Source of the DNA: Asticcacaulis sp. MM231
GTDB taxonomy: Bacteria; Pseudomonadota; Alphaproteobacteria; Caulobacterales; Caulobacteraceae
DNA: 64,000 nucleotides
Assembly (NCBI RefSeq): GCF_964186625.1
Contig: NZ_OZ075109.1
Coordinates: 124,001 to 188,000, forward strand
Reading direction: 5' to 3'
Below the pieces are notes generated by a model. It was not told where the DNA came from and ran no database searches. It saw only the letters and a program-made list of their open reading frames with translations. Position 1 is the first letter of the stretch. Each line of letters starts with the position of its first letter. The translations under genes and the position numbers were made by a program. Shown piece after piece: positions 1-11,490 of this stretch.

Positions 1-1
1 G

Positions 2-538
2 CAGGATGGCTTTTCGCATGCCTACATGCCGGGCGTCATGATGGCCTGGGTGACAGCATCGCCAAACTGGGTGAACAAGCGCGCAACCTCCCTTGAGTAC
101 AGGTTCCTATCCGCCATGCAGGGGTGTTTGGGTATTGGTGACAATCTCAATCACTGGGGCCCGGAGGATTTTGCCACGGCAAAGCGTCTGGTTGCGGAGT
201 ATAAATCCATCCGACAGACCGTGCAGAGGGGCGATCTTTATCGTTTGATCTCTCCGCAAGGGGGGGCGGAGCGCTCTGCGACCCTGACCGTATCGGAGGC
301 AAAACGCCAGGCCGTCCTTTTCACGTTCCTGCACTCCAGTTCAACCTTCGATGCGACGCCGCTTATCCAGTTGCAGGGGCTTGACCCGCAAGCCCGATAT
401 GCGGTCCGGAGCCTCGTCGGGGCGATGGAGGCCGATACGCCCAAGATCGCCAGCGGATCCTATTGGATGCACCACGGTGTCAGAATTCCATTGAAAGGCG
501 ATTTTCAGGCCGCAGCGCTCGTCCTTGACGTCGTTTGA
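2..538 (+). CDS. alpha-galactosidase (GH36), C-terminal part, cut by window edge
   Basis: The frame is open to the left edge, so this is the 3' end of a longer gene. The visible 178 residues read like the last part of GH36 alpha-galactosidases: a segment with YMPGVMMAWVTASPNW, a GCLGIGDNLNHW stretch, and the conserved ATAKRLVAEYKSIRQTVQRGDLYRL block, followed by a short C-terminal beta-sandwich region. The family hydrolyses terminal alpha-galactosides. The catalytic aspartates lie upstream of the window and cannot be checked. The next gene, a sugar-phosphate SIS protein, begins about 17 bases later on the same strand, so the two are probably cotranscribed in a glycoside catabolic operon. The family call is from motif memory and is fairly secure. 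Confidence 0.8.
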   Translation, partial: QDGFSHAYMPGVMMAWVTASPNWVNKRATSLEYRFLSAMQGCLGIGDNLNHWGPEDFATAKRLVAEYKSIRQTVQRGDLYRLISPQGGAERSATLTVSEAKRQAVLFTFLHSSSTFDATPLIQLQGLDPQARYAVRSLVGAMEADTPKIASGSYWMHHGVRIPLKGDFQAAALVLDVV

Positions 539-555
539 ATTAGGAGTGTTTGCCC

Positions 556-1569
556 TTGTCGATCCCCTTTGACGCGACCAGTTTCGCGCAATCCTTAAGC
601 GGCGCTGTGGCTGAACTGGACCGCGCCGCGGCCTACGGTCAGGCGATCGCGCCTGACATAGATCGCATTTACTTTGTGGCTCCTGGCGCTCCCAACCGCA
701 TCATGCAAGGGATGCGGTACTGGATCGAAACCTTAAGTAAGAAGCTGGAGGTTCGGTGCTATTACCCGGCTGAGTTTATGGCCATGAACCCGCCGCGTCT
801 TGATGAGCGAACCTTGGTCATCATGGCATCAAAGTCTGGAAAAACACTGGAATCCGTCGCGGCGGCTCAGTTTCTTCAGGACATGCCCTGTCGGAAACTT
901 GTCATTACACAGGCGGCTGACAGGCCGATTGCGCACTATATTGAGACACGGTTTCTCCTGGGTGAGACTCACGAGCCATTCTACGGCGTTTTCATGATTC
1001 TGCAGGCGCTTATAGGCGGCGTACTGGCCGGCGCGGAGGGCTGGCCGAATCTGTCGTGTTTGGTCGCCTCCTTAAAAGCCTTACCCGCGGTGCTGGCGAG
1101 TACGGTGGTTCAACAAGACGCGCGCGCCGCGAAGGAAGCGGAAGCCTACAAGGACGATCGGGTCATGTACCTTTTGGGGGCAGGCCCTGTTTTTACCATG
1201 ACCTATTATGTGGGCGTCTGCATCCTGCAGGAAAGTCAGTGGATGCACTGTATCCCCGTCGAGGCGGCCGAATTCTTCCACGGCCCTTTCGAGGCCATAG
1301 ATGAATCCGTTCCGGTGATCCTCATGCTGGGAGAAGACGCGAGCCGGCCCCTGACCGAACGGGCATTGACCTTCTGCCAGCGTTTTACCCCACGGACGAT
1401 TGTGTATGATTCCCGTGATCTGCCTATGCCGGGTATTGATCCGATCGTCAGGCCGATGCTGGCCCCCTATGTGCTCGGCATTGCCGTCGAACGCGTCGCA
1501 GCGCATCTGGCGCAATGGCATAAGCAGCCGCTGAGCACGACACGCTATATGGGCAAGCTTTCATATTGA
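556..1569 (+). CDS. SIS-domain sugar isomerase, FrlB-like (fructosamine-6-phosphate deglycase family)
   Basis: A 338-residue cytosolic protein with two SIS folds. It matches the plan of E. coli FrlB: an early IDRIYFVAPGAP strand-loop, an LVIMASKSGKTLES phosphosugar-binding serine loop, a mid-protein VEAAEFFHGPFE motif (FrlB has ESGEFRHGPLE) and a C-terminal RYMGKLSY. FrlB releases glucose 6-phosphate from fructoselysine 6-phosphate; the substrate here is unknown, and other keto-sugar-phosphate amines are possible. There is no good ATG. A TTG at 556 sits 9 bases after AGGAG, whereas the TTG at 550 would be too close, so 556 is preferred. It follows the alpha-galactosidase gene directly. Confidence 0.75.
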   Translation: MSIPFDATSFAQSLSGAVAELDRAAAYGQAIAPDIDRIYFVAPGAPNRIMQGMRYWIETLSKKLEVRCYYPAEFMAMNPPRLDERTLVIMASKSGKTLESVAAAQFLQDMPCRKLVITQAADRPIAHYIETRFLLGETHEPFYGVFMILQALIGGVLAGAEGWPNLSCLVASLKALPAVLASTVVQQDARAAKEAEAYKDDRVMYLLGAGPVFTMTYYVGVCILQESQWMHCIPVEAAEFFHGPFEAIDESVPVILMLGEDASRPLTERALTFCQRFTPRTIVYDSRDLPMPGIDPIVRPMLAPYVLGIAVERVAAHLAQWHKQPLSTTRYMGKLSY

Positions 1570-1969
1570 GCTCCACAGAAAGCTTGTAGAGGCATTGAAT
1601 ACGGCAGTTTAGATACTATTGGCGGCCAAGGCCCCGAATATGCGTATGTGCTCCTAAAGCGGTGTTCCGCAAGGCCGGTGACAGATAAGACAAAGAAAAT
1701 CCTACATAAGCCAAGAAAGACGTGGCTCAGAAATGACTGAATGTCGAGCCACCTGAGATAGCGGGCAGGTGCCGTCGAGTGCGATGAATGCCTCAGGCGC
1801 GAGATTGGCACCTTCCGTATCGGCCTCATCGTTTGTTCCGAACTGCAGGCCTGAGGCGAGAGGGGGTATGTCCTTCATAGCCTTACCCTTTTTGAGCGGC
1901 GGCCTTCGTTCCTTTCTTAGCAAAGATCAGGGCCGCGGGTGCCACTGGGCTTAAAAAAGACGCCTCTTT
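1570..1969. other. intergenic, about 400 bp, no convincing gene
   Basis: This is the convergent space between the SIS gene (+) and the GMC gene (-). It holds a hairpin with 7-base arms GTGGCTC/GAGCCAC (1722-1752) that could terminate the rightward operon, and an AAAAAGA/TCTTTTT dyad near 1954-1970 that could end the leftward one. A leftward 58-codon frame starting MKDIPPLASG (1702-1878) follows a weak AAGG site, but it has no recognisable family and only weak codon bias, so it is not called. Confidence 0.5.
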
Positions 1970-3661
1970 TTATATCGCCCCGGCCTTGACCTGCTTTACG
2001 GCATAGTCAGCGGCGCGTGCCGTGAAGGCCATGAAGGTCAGTGACGGGTTGACGCAACTGGTCGAAGACAGCGCCGAGCCGTCGGTGACAAAGACATTCT
2101 GGGCGTCGTGGAGCTGGTTCCACTTGTTCGTCACCGAGGTGCGCGGGTCCTTGCCCATGCAGGCGCCCCCCATCTCGTGGATCGAATTGCCCGGAATATG
2201 CGGCCTTTCCTCGGCATAGATATCGACAAGTCCTGCGGCCTTCATCATTTTTTCGCCCTGAACCTTGGCGTCGGTCATCATCTTGCGCTCATTGTCACGG
2301 TAGGTGACGTTAAACAGCGCCTGCGGCACACCAAAGCGATCAACCTTGTCGGGATGAAGCGTGATGGTGTTGTCGAGATAGGGCAGGCACTCACCAAAAA
2401 CATTGAAGCCGACCGACCAGGCGCCATATTTACGCAAACCTTCCTTCATGCTCGCGCCGAAACCGGTGGCGTTGGCGACGTCGCGATGACCGCCGCCCTG
2501 GGAGCCATAGCCGCGCACGAAATCCGCGTCCGGATCCTGACCATCCAGATTGCGGAAGCGCGGAATATAGATACCGGAGGGTTTGCGGCCATATTCGATC
2601 AGGTCGGCATGGACGCCCTGTGGCAGATTGCCCGAAAACAAGGTCAGCATGGGGTGGTCCATGATGTAACGCCCAAGCGTACCGCTGGCATTGGCAAAGC
2701 TTTTGTCGCTGCCTTCAAGCTTCGAGTTGAGCAGGATCTGGTTCGACGCCATGGCCGAGGCGCACAGGAAAACGATGCGCGAGCGATAGGTTTTCGCCAC
2801 CTTGGTGTTGGCGTCGATGGTGCGCACGCCGGTGGCCTTCTTGGTTTTCGGATCGTATTCGAGTGAGGTCACCACCTGATCGGCCAGCAGGGTCAGGTTG
2901 TTGGTGGCGCGGGCGGCGGGCAGGGTGACGGCCTGGGTCGAGAAATAGGCGCCGAACGAGCAGCCGCGGTTACATTGCGAGCGGCTCTGGCAGCGTGACC
3001 GACCCTGTTCGGGCTTGTCCTCGGTCATGTTGGCGGTGCGGATCGGGATGACCTTACGACCGGGAATGGCCTTTTCGAGGCGTTCCTTGACATAGATTTC
3101 TGCGACATTGAGCGGGTGCGGCGGCTGGAATTCGCCATCGGGCAGGTGCGTCAGGCCTTCTTTTGAGCCGGCGATACCGGCATAGGCTTCGACATAAGAA
3201 TACCACGGCGCGATGTCGTCGTAGCGGATCGGCCAGTCGACACCGTGACCGTCCTGACCGTTGGCGGTAAAATCCTGCGGGCCAAAACGCAAAGAAACCC
3301 GCCCCCACGTCACCGACTTGCCACCGACGATCCCAGGCCGCACCCAGCGGAATTCCGGGCCATCCTTCATGGCGTAGGGGTTCAGGCGGTCATTGTTCAT
3401 AAAGTCCTTGACCGCCGTCTGGCCAGCACCGCCGTAGCGCGATGCATAGTAGTCGCTCTCGGTCAGGGCAGGGGGTGTGTCGCCGCGATAGGGTTGCTCC
3501 CATGCACCGGTGCCCTCAAAAGGATAGTCCGTGCCGTGTTCGACCATGCGGCCACGATCGAGCATAAGAACCTTCATGCCCTTTTCGGTCAGTTCCTTGG
3601 CGGCCCAGCCACCGGAGACGCCGGAACCGATAACGATGGCGTCGAATTCATAATCAGACAT
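1970..3661 (-). CDS. GMC-family FAD oxidoreductase, large subunit of a periplasmic sugar/glycoside 3-dehydrogenase
   Basis: A 563-residue flavoprotein. It begins MSDYEFDAIVIGSGVSGG, a Rossmann FAD site (GxGxxGG, residues 12-18), and carries WGRVSLRFGPQDF, a Cys-rich CxxRxxCNRGC segment that may bind an Fe-S cluster or metal, and a C-terminal HEMGGACMG...NVFVTDGSALSS...NPSLTFMAFTARAADY block. This layout is typical of GMC proteins that work with a subunit-3 partner and a cytochrome, such as Caulobacter LacA, which oxidises sugars at C3. The start at 3661 gives a 10-base gap to the partner gene and places the FAD motif at the N-terminus. It lacks its own signal, so co-export with the Tat partner is likely (inferred). 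Confidence 0.85.
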   Translation of the reverse strand: MSDYEFDAIVIGSGVSGGWAAKELTEKGMKVLMLDRGRMVEHGTDYPFEGTGAWEQPYRGDTPPALTESDYYASRYGGAGQTAVKDFMNNDRLNPYAMKDGPEFRWVRPGIVGGKSVTWGRVSLRFGPQDFTANGQDGHGVDWPIRYDDIAPWYSYVEAYAGIAGSKEGLTHLPDGEFQPPHPLNVAEIYVKERLEKAIPGRKVIPIRTANMTEDKPEQGRSRCQSRSQCNRGCSFGAYFSTQAVTLPAARATNNLTLLADQVVTSLEYDPKTKKATGVRTIDANTKVAKTYRSRIVFLCASAMASNQILLNSKLEGSDKSFANASGTLGRYIMDHPMLTLFSGNLPQGVHADLIEYGRKPSGIYIPRFRNLDGQDPDADFVRGYGSQGGGHRDVANATGFGASMKEGLRKYGAWSVGFNVFGECLPYLDNTITLHPDKVDRFGVPQALFNVTYRDNERKMMTDAKVQGEKMMKAAGLVDIYAEERPHIPGNSIHEMGGACMGKDPRTSVTNKWNQLHDAQNVFVTDGSALSSTSCVNPSLTFMAFTARAADYAVKQVKAGAI

Positions 3662-3671
3662 GGGAGGCCTC

Positions 3672-4247
3672 TTAGGACGAAAAGACGCGGTTGACGTCGG
3701 CATAGGGATACGCACCGTCATAACGGCCGGGCACCGGCAGATAGATGCGCTCGATGGTGCAGCCGATCTCGGAGCTGTAATAGCCAAAGATCACCAGTTG
3801 CCTCAGGTGCTCAAACGAATCCGCCGGCGCACCGGTCAGTTGCTTCTCCATGGCCAGGGTCAGGATGGCGTCCTGTTGAACGGCTGTGGCGCTAGCAAAC
3901 GGCTTGCCGTAGGTGGTCTTGGCGAAGCTATCCATCGCGGTAAGGCCGCCCATCACCAGGTCGCGTTCGTCCTGCCAGTACCATTCCGACAGCATCATTT
4001 CGATGAAGGCCGGCACACCGGCGGCGATGGCGCCGGGTGTATCCGTGGTGGGGATAATGCGCTCGGAAACCGCCGCGGTCAGCTTGCGCTGATCATCGCT
4101 CATATAGGGCTTTTCCATTGTGTAACCGGGGTCCATGCCGGCCTGCATGGCACGGGCCATGGGGGCGATCACCACGCCGCCGACCATGGCGACGATGCCG
4201 GCCAGAAGACTTCTGCGGTCAAGATGGGGACTATGATCGTGAGCCAT
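3672..4247 (-). CDS. gluconate 2-dehydrogenase subunit 3 family protein, Tat-exported partner of the GMC protein
   Basis: 191 residues. The N-terminus has a twin-arginine signal (DRRSLLAGIVAMVGGVV, cleavage probably after about residue 33), followed by the family hallmark IIPTTDTPGAIAAGVPAFIE and helical repeats. Subunit-3 proteins chaperone and export the GMC flavoprotein to the periplasm and form part of the electron-transfer complex. A GAGGAG site about 10 bases upstream of the ATG lies over the end of the preceding gene, and the GMC gene follows by 10 bases, so translation is tightly coupled. A paralogue with the same neighbourhood lies at 39719-40285. Confidence 0.85.
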   Translation of the reverse strand: MAHDHSPHLDRRSLLAGIVAMVGGVVIAPMARAMQAGMDPGYTMEKPYMSDDQRKLTAAVSERIIPTTDTPGAIAAGVPAFIEMMLSEWYWQDERDLVMGGLTAMDSFAKTTYGKPFASATAVQQDAILTLAMEKQLTGAPADSFEHLRQLVIFGYYSSEIGCTIERIYLPVPGRYDGAYPYADVNRVFSS

Positions 4248-4252
4248 GATCT

Positions 4253-5059
4253 CTACTCCTCAGAGGGCGCCAGTTTGCGCACCCAGATGTTGCGATAGGA
4301 TACTGGTGTGCCGTGGTCCTGCAGGGTGAAGGGCAGGGCATCGGCGTGCGGATGATAGGTGGCGAGCGTCTTCCAGTCGGTCTTGCCAAGGATTGCCTGG
4401 TGGTTCTGCGTCAGGATGCCATTGTGCAGCACGGTGACATAGGCAGGCTTGGTGACCTTGCCGGAAGCGTCGAAATGCGGGCGCTCGAAAATGATATCGT
4501 AGGTTTGCCATTCGCCGGGCTTGCGCGACGCATTCACCAGCGGCGGCTTCCAGGCATAGATGGCGGAGGCCTGCCCGTCGGCATAGGTGAGGTTCTCGTA
4601 GGAATCGAGCACCTGAACCTCATACTGACCCATGAGGATAACACCGGAATTACCACGGTTCTGCGAGGTGCCGCTCACCACGGCGGGCGAACGGAATTCT
4701 ATATGCAATTGAATGTCGCCGAAGCTGTCCTTCGTGGTCAGGCTGCCGTCGCCATGCTGGCCCTCGCGCTTTGGCACGGTCATGGCGCCATCGGCCAGGA
4801 TCCAGTCGGCCGGCTTACCGTTGCTCATTTTAAAGGCGTTAAGGTCGCTACCATCGAAGAGCACTATGGCATCAGAAGGCGCATCGGACGCGTTTTTGCC
4901 GGGCGCAACGATGGCCGGATGCGGACGAGCCGGATCATGGACGTGCCATTTGCCGCCGGGCAGCCGGGGGGTGTCGGTAAAGCCCAGATCCCCGGCCTGT
5001 GTCATCGCTGGTGCAAGCGACAGTACGAACAAACTCGTGGCTACTGTGAAACGTCTCAT
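4253..5059 (-). CDS. DUF1080 / 3-keto-disaccharide hydrolase family protein, secreted
   Basis: 268 residues from an ATG preceded by AGGGTAGGCAGG; this start exposes a signal peptide (MRRFTVATSLFVLSLAPAMTQA). An in-frame ATG at 5086 would hide the signal. The mature protein has the laminin-G-like DUF1080 fold: VLFDGSDLNAFK near the start, RGNSGVILMGQYEVQVLDSY in the middle, and FTLQDHGTPVSYRNIWVRKL at the end. PF06439 proteins cleave 3-keto-glycosides made by C3 dehydrogenases, which fits the two downstream genes encoding such an enzyme. Together the three genes would oxidise a glycoside in the periplasm and then split it. The substrate is unknown. Confidence 0.85.
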   Translation of the reverse strand: MRRFTVATSLFVLSLAPAMTQAGDLGFTDTPRLPGGKWHVHDPARPHPAIVAPGKNASDAPSDAIVLFDGSDLNAFKMSNGKPADWILADGAMTVPKREGQHGDGSLTTKDSFGDIQLHIEFRSPAVVSGTSQNRGNSGVILMGQYEVQVLDSYENLTYADGQASAIYAWKPPLVNASRKPGEWQTYDIIFERPHFDASGKVTKPAYVTVLHNGILTQNHQAILGKTDWKTLATYHPHADALPFTLQDHGTPVSYRNIWVRKLAPSEE

Positions 5060-5143
5060 CCTGCCTACCCTGTATTTTTTTACCATGTGTGAGAGAACGT
5101 CTTTTGCGCCCACGGCCTCACTTTCAAAATGGGTAACACGATC

Positions 5144-5157
5144 TGAAATCGATTACA
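5144..5157. promoter_or_regulatory. LacI/CcpA-type operator
   Basis: TGAAATCGATTACA matches the LacI-family consensus TGNAANCGNTTNCA at every fixed position and also the stricter cre consensus. It lies 85 bases upstream of the DUF1080 start, the right place to control the leftward dehydrogenase operon. The LacI-type gene at 11491-12498 is a plausible but unproven cognate regulator. Confidence 0.55.
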
Positions 5158-5293
5158 ATGGCCTCTCGCCAACTTCCTTGCGGCTGGCCGGAAACCCTTT
5201 AAAGGGGGTACTTTAAGATGCTGGGTGGCCGCATATGATAAAGTGACATCCATCTGTTAGTGCATCGAAAAACAGTGTAGAGAGGCTGAAGGC

Positions 5294-5755
5294 GTGGTTC
5301 TCATGCCATCTCCGGACCCGTCTTTGATCTGCATGCAACGCCCGGCCACATCTTGGTTGTCACGCCTTTGGGCCTTCACCGCCTTGCTCTGCACGGTGGC
5401 GATTCTCAATGCCAGCTTTGCGTCGGCGCAATCGAGTCTGTTTATTATGGAGCATCAGGCCAAGGGCGACGTCAAACTGGCCGATGGCGGCTGGATATCG
5501 ACCTGTGACGGTTCGCAAGCTTCATGCGTTGGCCATATAGACGCGCCGGATGTGCATGATGCGGCCGATATGATGGACCTCAATCACCACCACCATTTTA
5601 ATGAAAATCCTTCCGGCACGCTCAATGATATGGATGTGGCCGTGCCTTTTCCCGCGGTCGCGTCTGTCACTCTGCGCCCTGATGTGACGAAAAACCTTGC
5701 CGGTCAGTTTCCGGCCTCCATCGACCAGCCTCCGCGTGGTCTGAGCCGCATTTAA
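5294..5755 (+). CDS. small exported His-rich protein of unknown function at the head of the efflux operon
   Basis: 153 residues from a GTG (an ATG three codons on is an alternative), after GAGAGG. A hydrophobic signal segment (LWAFTALLCTVAILNASFASA) ends near residue 46, so the mature part is periplasmic, about 105 residues. It contains two cysteines (STCDGSQASCVG) and a DLNHHHHFNE cluster, both potential metal ligands. It lies 48 bases before czcC. Small proteins of this kind often lead czc-type operons, but I do not recognise a named family. A metal-sensing or metal-buffering role is inference from composition and position. Confidence 0.6.
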   Translation: MVLMPSPDPSLICMQRPATSWLSRLWAFTALLCTVAILNASFASAQSSLFIMEHQAKGDVKLADGGWISTCDGSQASCVGHIDAPDVHDAADMMDLNHHHHFNENPSGTLNDMDVAVPFPAVASVTLRPDVTKNLAGQFPASIDQPPRGLSRI

Positions 5756-5803
5756 ATGCACCTGCGCCTATGGGCGCGCTCAGAAACATAGCGAGAGATT
5801 TCA

Positions 5804-7084
5804 ATGACTTTCCCGAGATTGCGCCCTGGTGGCGCAAAGACGACGGCCCTGCGTGTCGCAGGCCTTTCCCTGGTTTGGGCGATATCCGCCCTTGCCCTTC
5901 AGGCAGAAACCCTGCCGCTTTCGGTGGCCATGACCCGCGCGGCCACCGCCGATCCTTCCCTGTCCGCTCAGGCTCAGCGCCTGCGTGGGGCCGGGGGCAG
6001 CCTTCTTCAGGCAGGCGTGAAGCCAAATCCGCGCCTTGATCTTCAGGTCGAGAACCTGTTGGGCTCGCAGCCCTATGGCGGTATCGACCGGACTGAAACC
6101 ACGCTGACCTACCAGCAGACGCTTGAGCGTGGCGAGAAGCGGCAGGCCCGCATCGGGGTGGTCCGTGCCGAGCGTGATCTGATCATCGCCAATAGCCGCA
6201 TCAGGTCCCTTGACCTGATGACCGAGGTTCAGGGCTTGTGGATCGAGGCAATGGTCGCAGAGGCCGAAGCGGGTTTGGCGCAGGACAGGCTGACCCTGTC
6301 CCGTCAGGCGCAAACTGAGGTCACGCGGCGGGTGAAGGCCGCGCGCGATCCTTTGTTTGCCGGCTCTTTGGCGGATAGCGATGTGGCGCAGGCGCAGATT
6401 GCCGTCGATCAGGCCAGGCAGAAGGTCGATGCGCTCAAGGCGCAACTCGCGGCCTACTGGAATGGCCCGGTCGATTTTGACCTTGATCCGGCGTGGCTGG
6501 AAGACCTGAGCGCGGCCGGCGCCACACCAACGGTGATGGAGACGCCGGAGATCGAGCGCTTGCGGGTGCAACAGCGCATAGCGACGGCGCAGGTAGCGCT
6601 GGAAACATCAAAGCGCGCACAGGACCCGACCGTTGAGGCCGGTGTACGCCATTTTAAAGCTGATGGCGCGGTGGCTTTTGTCGTCGGTGGCTCGATCCCG
6701 CTTGGTCGCTATGATACCAATCAGGGCGCCGTCGTCCGGTCTCAGGCCGAGGCCGAGGCAGCGGCAACCGATATCGAGATGAGCGAACGCATCCGGTTAC
6801 GTGAGATCGCCGCCATCTCACCGAGGCTTGTCAGCTATGACGAAGAGGTGCGGCGGATTGATGCCGAGGTGATTCCGCAAGCACAACGCGCGGTTACGCA
6901 GGTGCGTGAGGGTTTCGCGCGGGGTGGCTTTAGCTACCGCGATGTCGTCAGCGCGCAGGACGCCCTGATCGGCATCAAAACGCGCCGTCTCTTCGTTCTT
7001 AAAACCTTTCAAATGGAACGCGCCCGCCGTGAGCAACTGGCCGGCCAGTGGGTTCCTCTCATTCCTGTTCAGGATGCCAAATAA
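5804..7084 (+). CDS. czcC: outer-membrane efflux channel, CzcC-like (TolC family)
   Basis: 426 residues. An N-terminal hydrophobic signal ends near ALQAETLPLSVA and is followed by two long alpha-helical repeats (Ala/Gln/Arg-rich, coiled-coil-like) separated by strand segments, the pattern of TolC-type outer-membrane factors. The late segment EVIPQAQRAVTQVREGFARGGFSYRDVVSAQ is characteristic of CzcC. It would form the outer-membrane exit duct of a tripartite RND heavy-metal pump with the czcB and czcA products downstream. Its stop codon at 7082-7084 overlaps the czcB ATG by one base (TAATG), which indicates translational coupling. Confidence 0.85.
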   Translation: MTFPRLRPGGAKTTALRVAGLSLVWAISALALQAETLPLSVAMTRAATADPSLSAQAQRLRGAGGSLLQAGVKPNPRLDLQVENLLGSQPYGGIDRTETTLTYQQTLERGEKRQARIGVVRAERDLIIANSRIRSLDLMTEVQGLWIEAMVAEAEAGLAQDRLTLSRQAQTEVTRRVKAARDPLFAGSLADSDVAQAQIAVDQARQKVDALKAQLAAYWNGPVDFDLDPAWLEDLSAAGATPTVMETPEIERLRVQQRIATAQVALETSKRAQDPTVEAGVRHFKADGAVAFVVGGSIPLGRYDTNQGAVVRSQAEAEAAATDIEMSERIRLREIAAISPRLVSYDEEVRRIDAEVIPQAQRAVTQVREGFARGGFSYRDVVSAQDALIGIKTRRLFVLKTFQMERARREQLAGQWVPLIPVQDAK

Positions 7085-8332
7085 TGTACAAATCACATCT
7101 TATAAACCGCCGCTTCTGGCTGGCGGGTGCCGCTGCGCTGGCACTTAGCGCTTGTAGTAAAAATGAAAAGGACGAACACGGTCGTGCCGAAGCCGGGGAG
7201 GCCGCCAAGGGACCGCACGGCGGGCGTCTGCTGGAAGACGGCAACTTCTCGCTTGAAGTCACCATTTTTGAGGGGGGCGTTGAGCCTGAGTTCCGCTTTT
7301 ACCCATATCTGAAATCGAAGCCGCTCGATCCGAAATCGGTGACGGTCGCAACGAGCCTGACGCGGCTGGGCGGCAAGGTCGACAGCTTCACCTTTGCCCC
7401 CGGTGGCGATTTTTTGCGCGGGCAGGGTGTGGTGCGCGAACCGCATTCGTTCGATGTCGCCATCAAGGCCACGCACGAGGGCAAGGTTTCGACCTGGACC
7501 TATGCTTCCTATGAGGGCCGAACAACGATTGCGCCGGACGCAGCGGTCAGCGCTGGCATCCAGACCGAAGCGGCGGGGGCTGCCATCCTGGCGGAGCGTA
7601 TCGACATGTCGGGTCGTATCGAGATCACGCCCGAGGGCAGGAGCGAGGTGCGCGCCTGGTATCCTGGTCGCATCGTCTCGATGAACGGCGAGCTGGGGCA
7701 GGCAGTGCGCAAAGGACAGGTGCTGGCGCGCGTCGAATTCGAGCGAAAGCCTGCAAACCTATGCCATTCCGGCGCCCATCTCCGGCGTCATCATGGAAAA
7801 GAACGCCAATGTCGGTGGCGTGGCCTATGACAGCCCGCTCTATGTCGTCGCCGATCCCAATGCCTTGCACGCCGAGTTCTTCGTCTTCCCGCGTGATGCC
7901 GAGAAAATCCGGGTGGGCCAGGAGGTCGAGGTACGCAGCCTCGATGGTCAGACCAGACTGACGGCCAAGGTCGAGGCGCTTCTCCCCAATGCCGACCCAA
8001 CCACCCAGACCCTGATGGCGCACGTCCATCTGCCGGCGGGCGCCTCTGCCAGTTTCCGCTCAGGTCTCGGTGTTGAGGGCAGTTTCGTTGTGGGTTCGCA
8101 AGGCGTGCCACTGGCCGTCCGCACTGAAGCCATCCAGCGCTTCCGCGATTTCCAAGTGGTGTTCGCCAGGGTCGGCAACACCTACGAGGTACGGATGCTC
8201 AAACTGGGCCGTCAGACGCCGGAATGGACCGAAGTTCTGGGCGGCCTCGCACCCGGTGAGGTCTATGTCACCAAGGGGGCCTTCCTCATTCGCGCGGACA
8301 TCGAGAAGTCCGGCGCGAGCCACGATCACTAG
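7084..8332 (+). pseudogene. czcB: CzcB-like periplasmic adaptor (membrane fusion protein), interrupted by a +1 frameshift
   Basis: The first frame (7084-7830) starts MYKSHLINRRFWLAG with a lipoprotein-like ALSACSKN box. It runs through the metal-adaptor N-terminal domain and into the lipoyl hairpin (GELGQAVRKGQVLARVE), then becomes nonsense. Homology resumes in the next frame as SSESLQTYAIPAPISGVIMEKNANVGG and continues to the end (8332). The break is at GAATTCGAG, 7735-7743: removing one T of the TT at 7738-7739 restores VESSESLQTY. The joined product would be about 415 residues, normal for CzcB. Either the adaptor is inactivated or this is a one-base sequence error. As read, no complete adaptor is made. 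Confidence 0.85.
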
Positions 8333-11482
<3,150 letters not shown>

Positions 11483-11490
11483 GCATTAAG

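Noticed and set aside
1702..1923. Possible small gene downstream of the first GMC gene
   Set aside because: Only a weak ribosome site, little codon bias and no known relative; left as an intergenic note.
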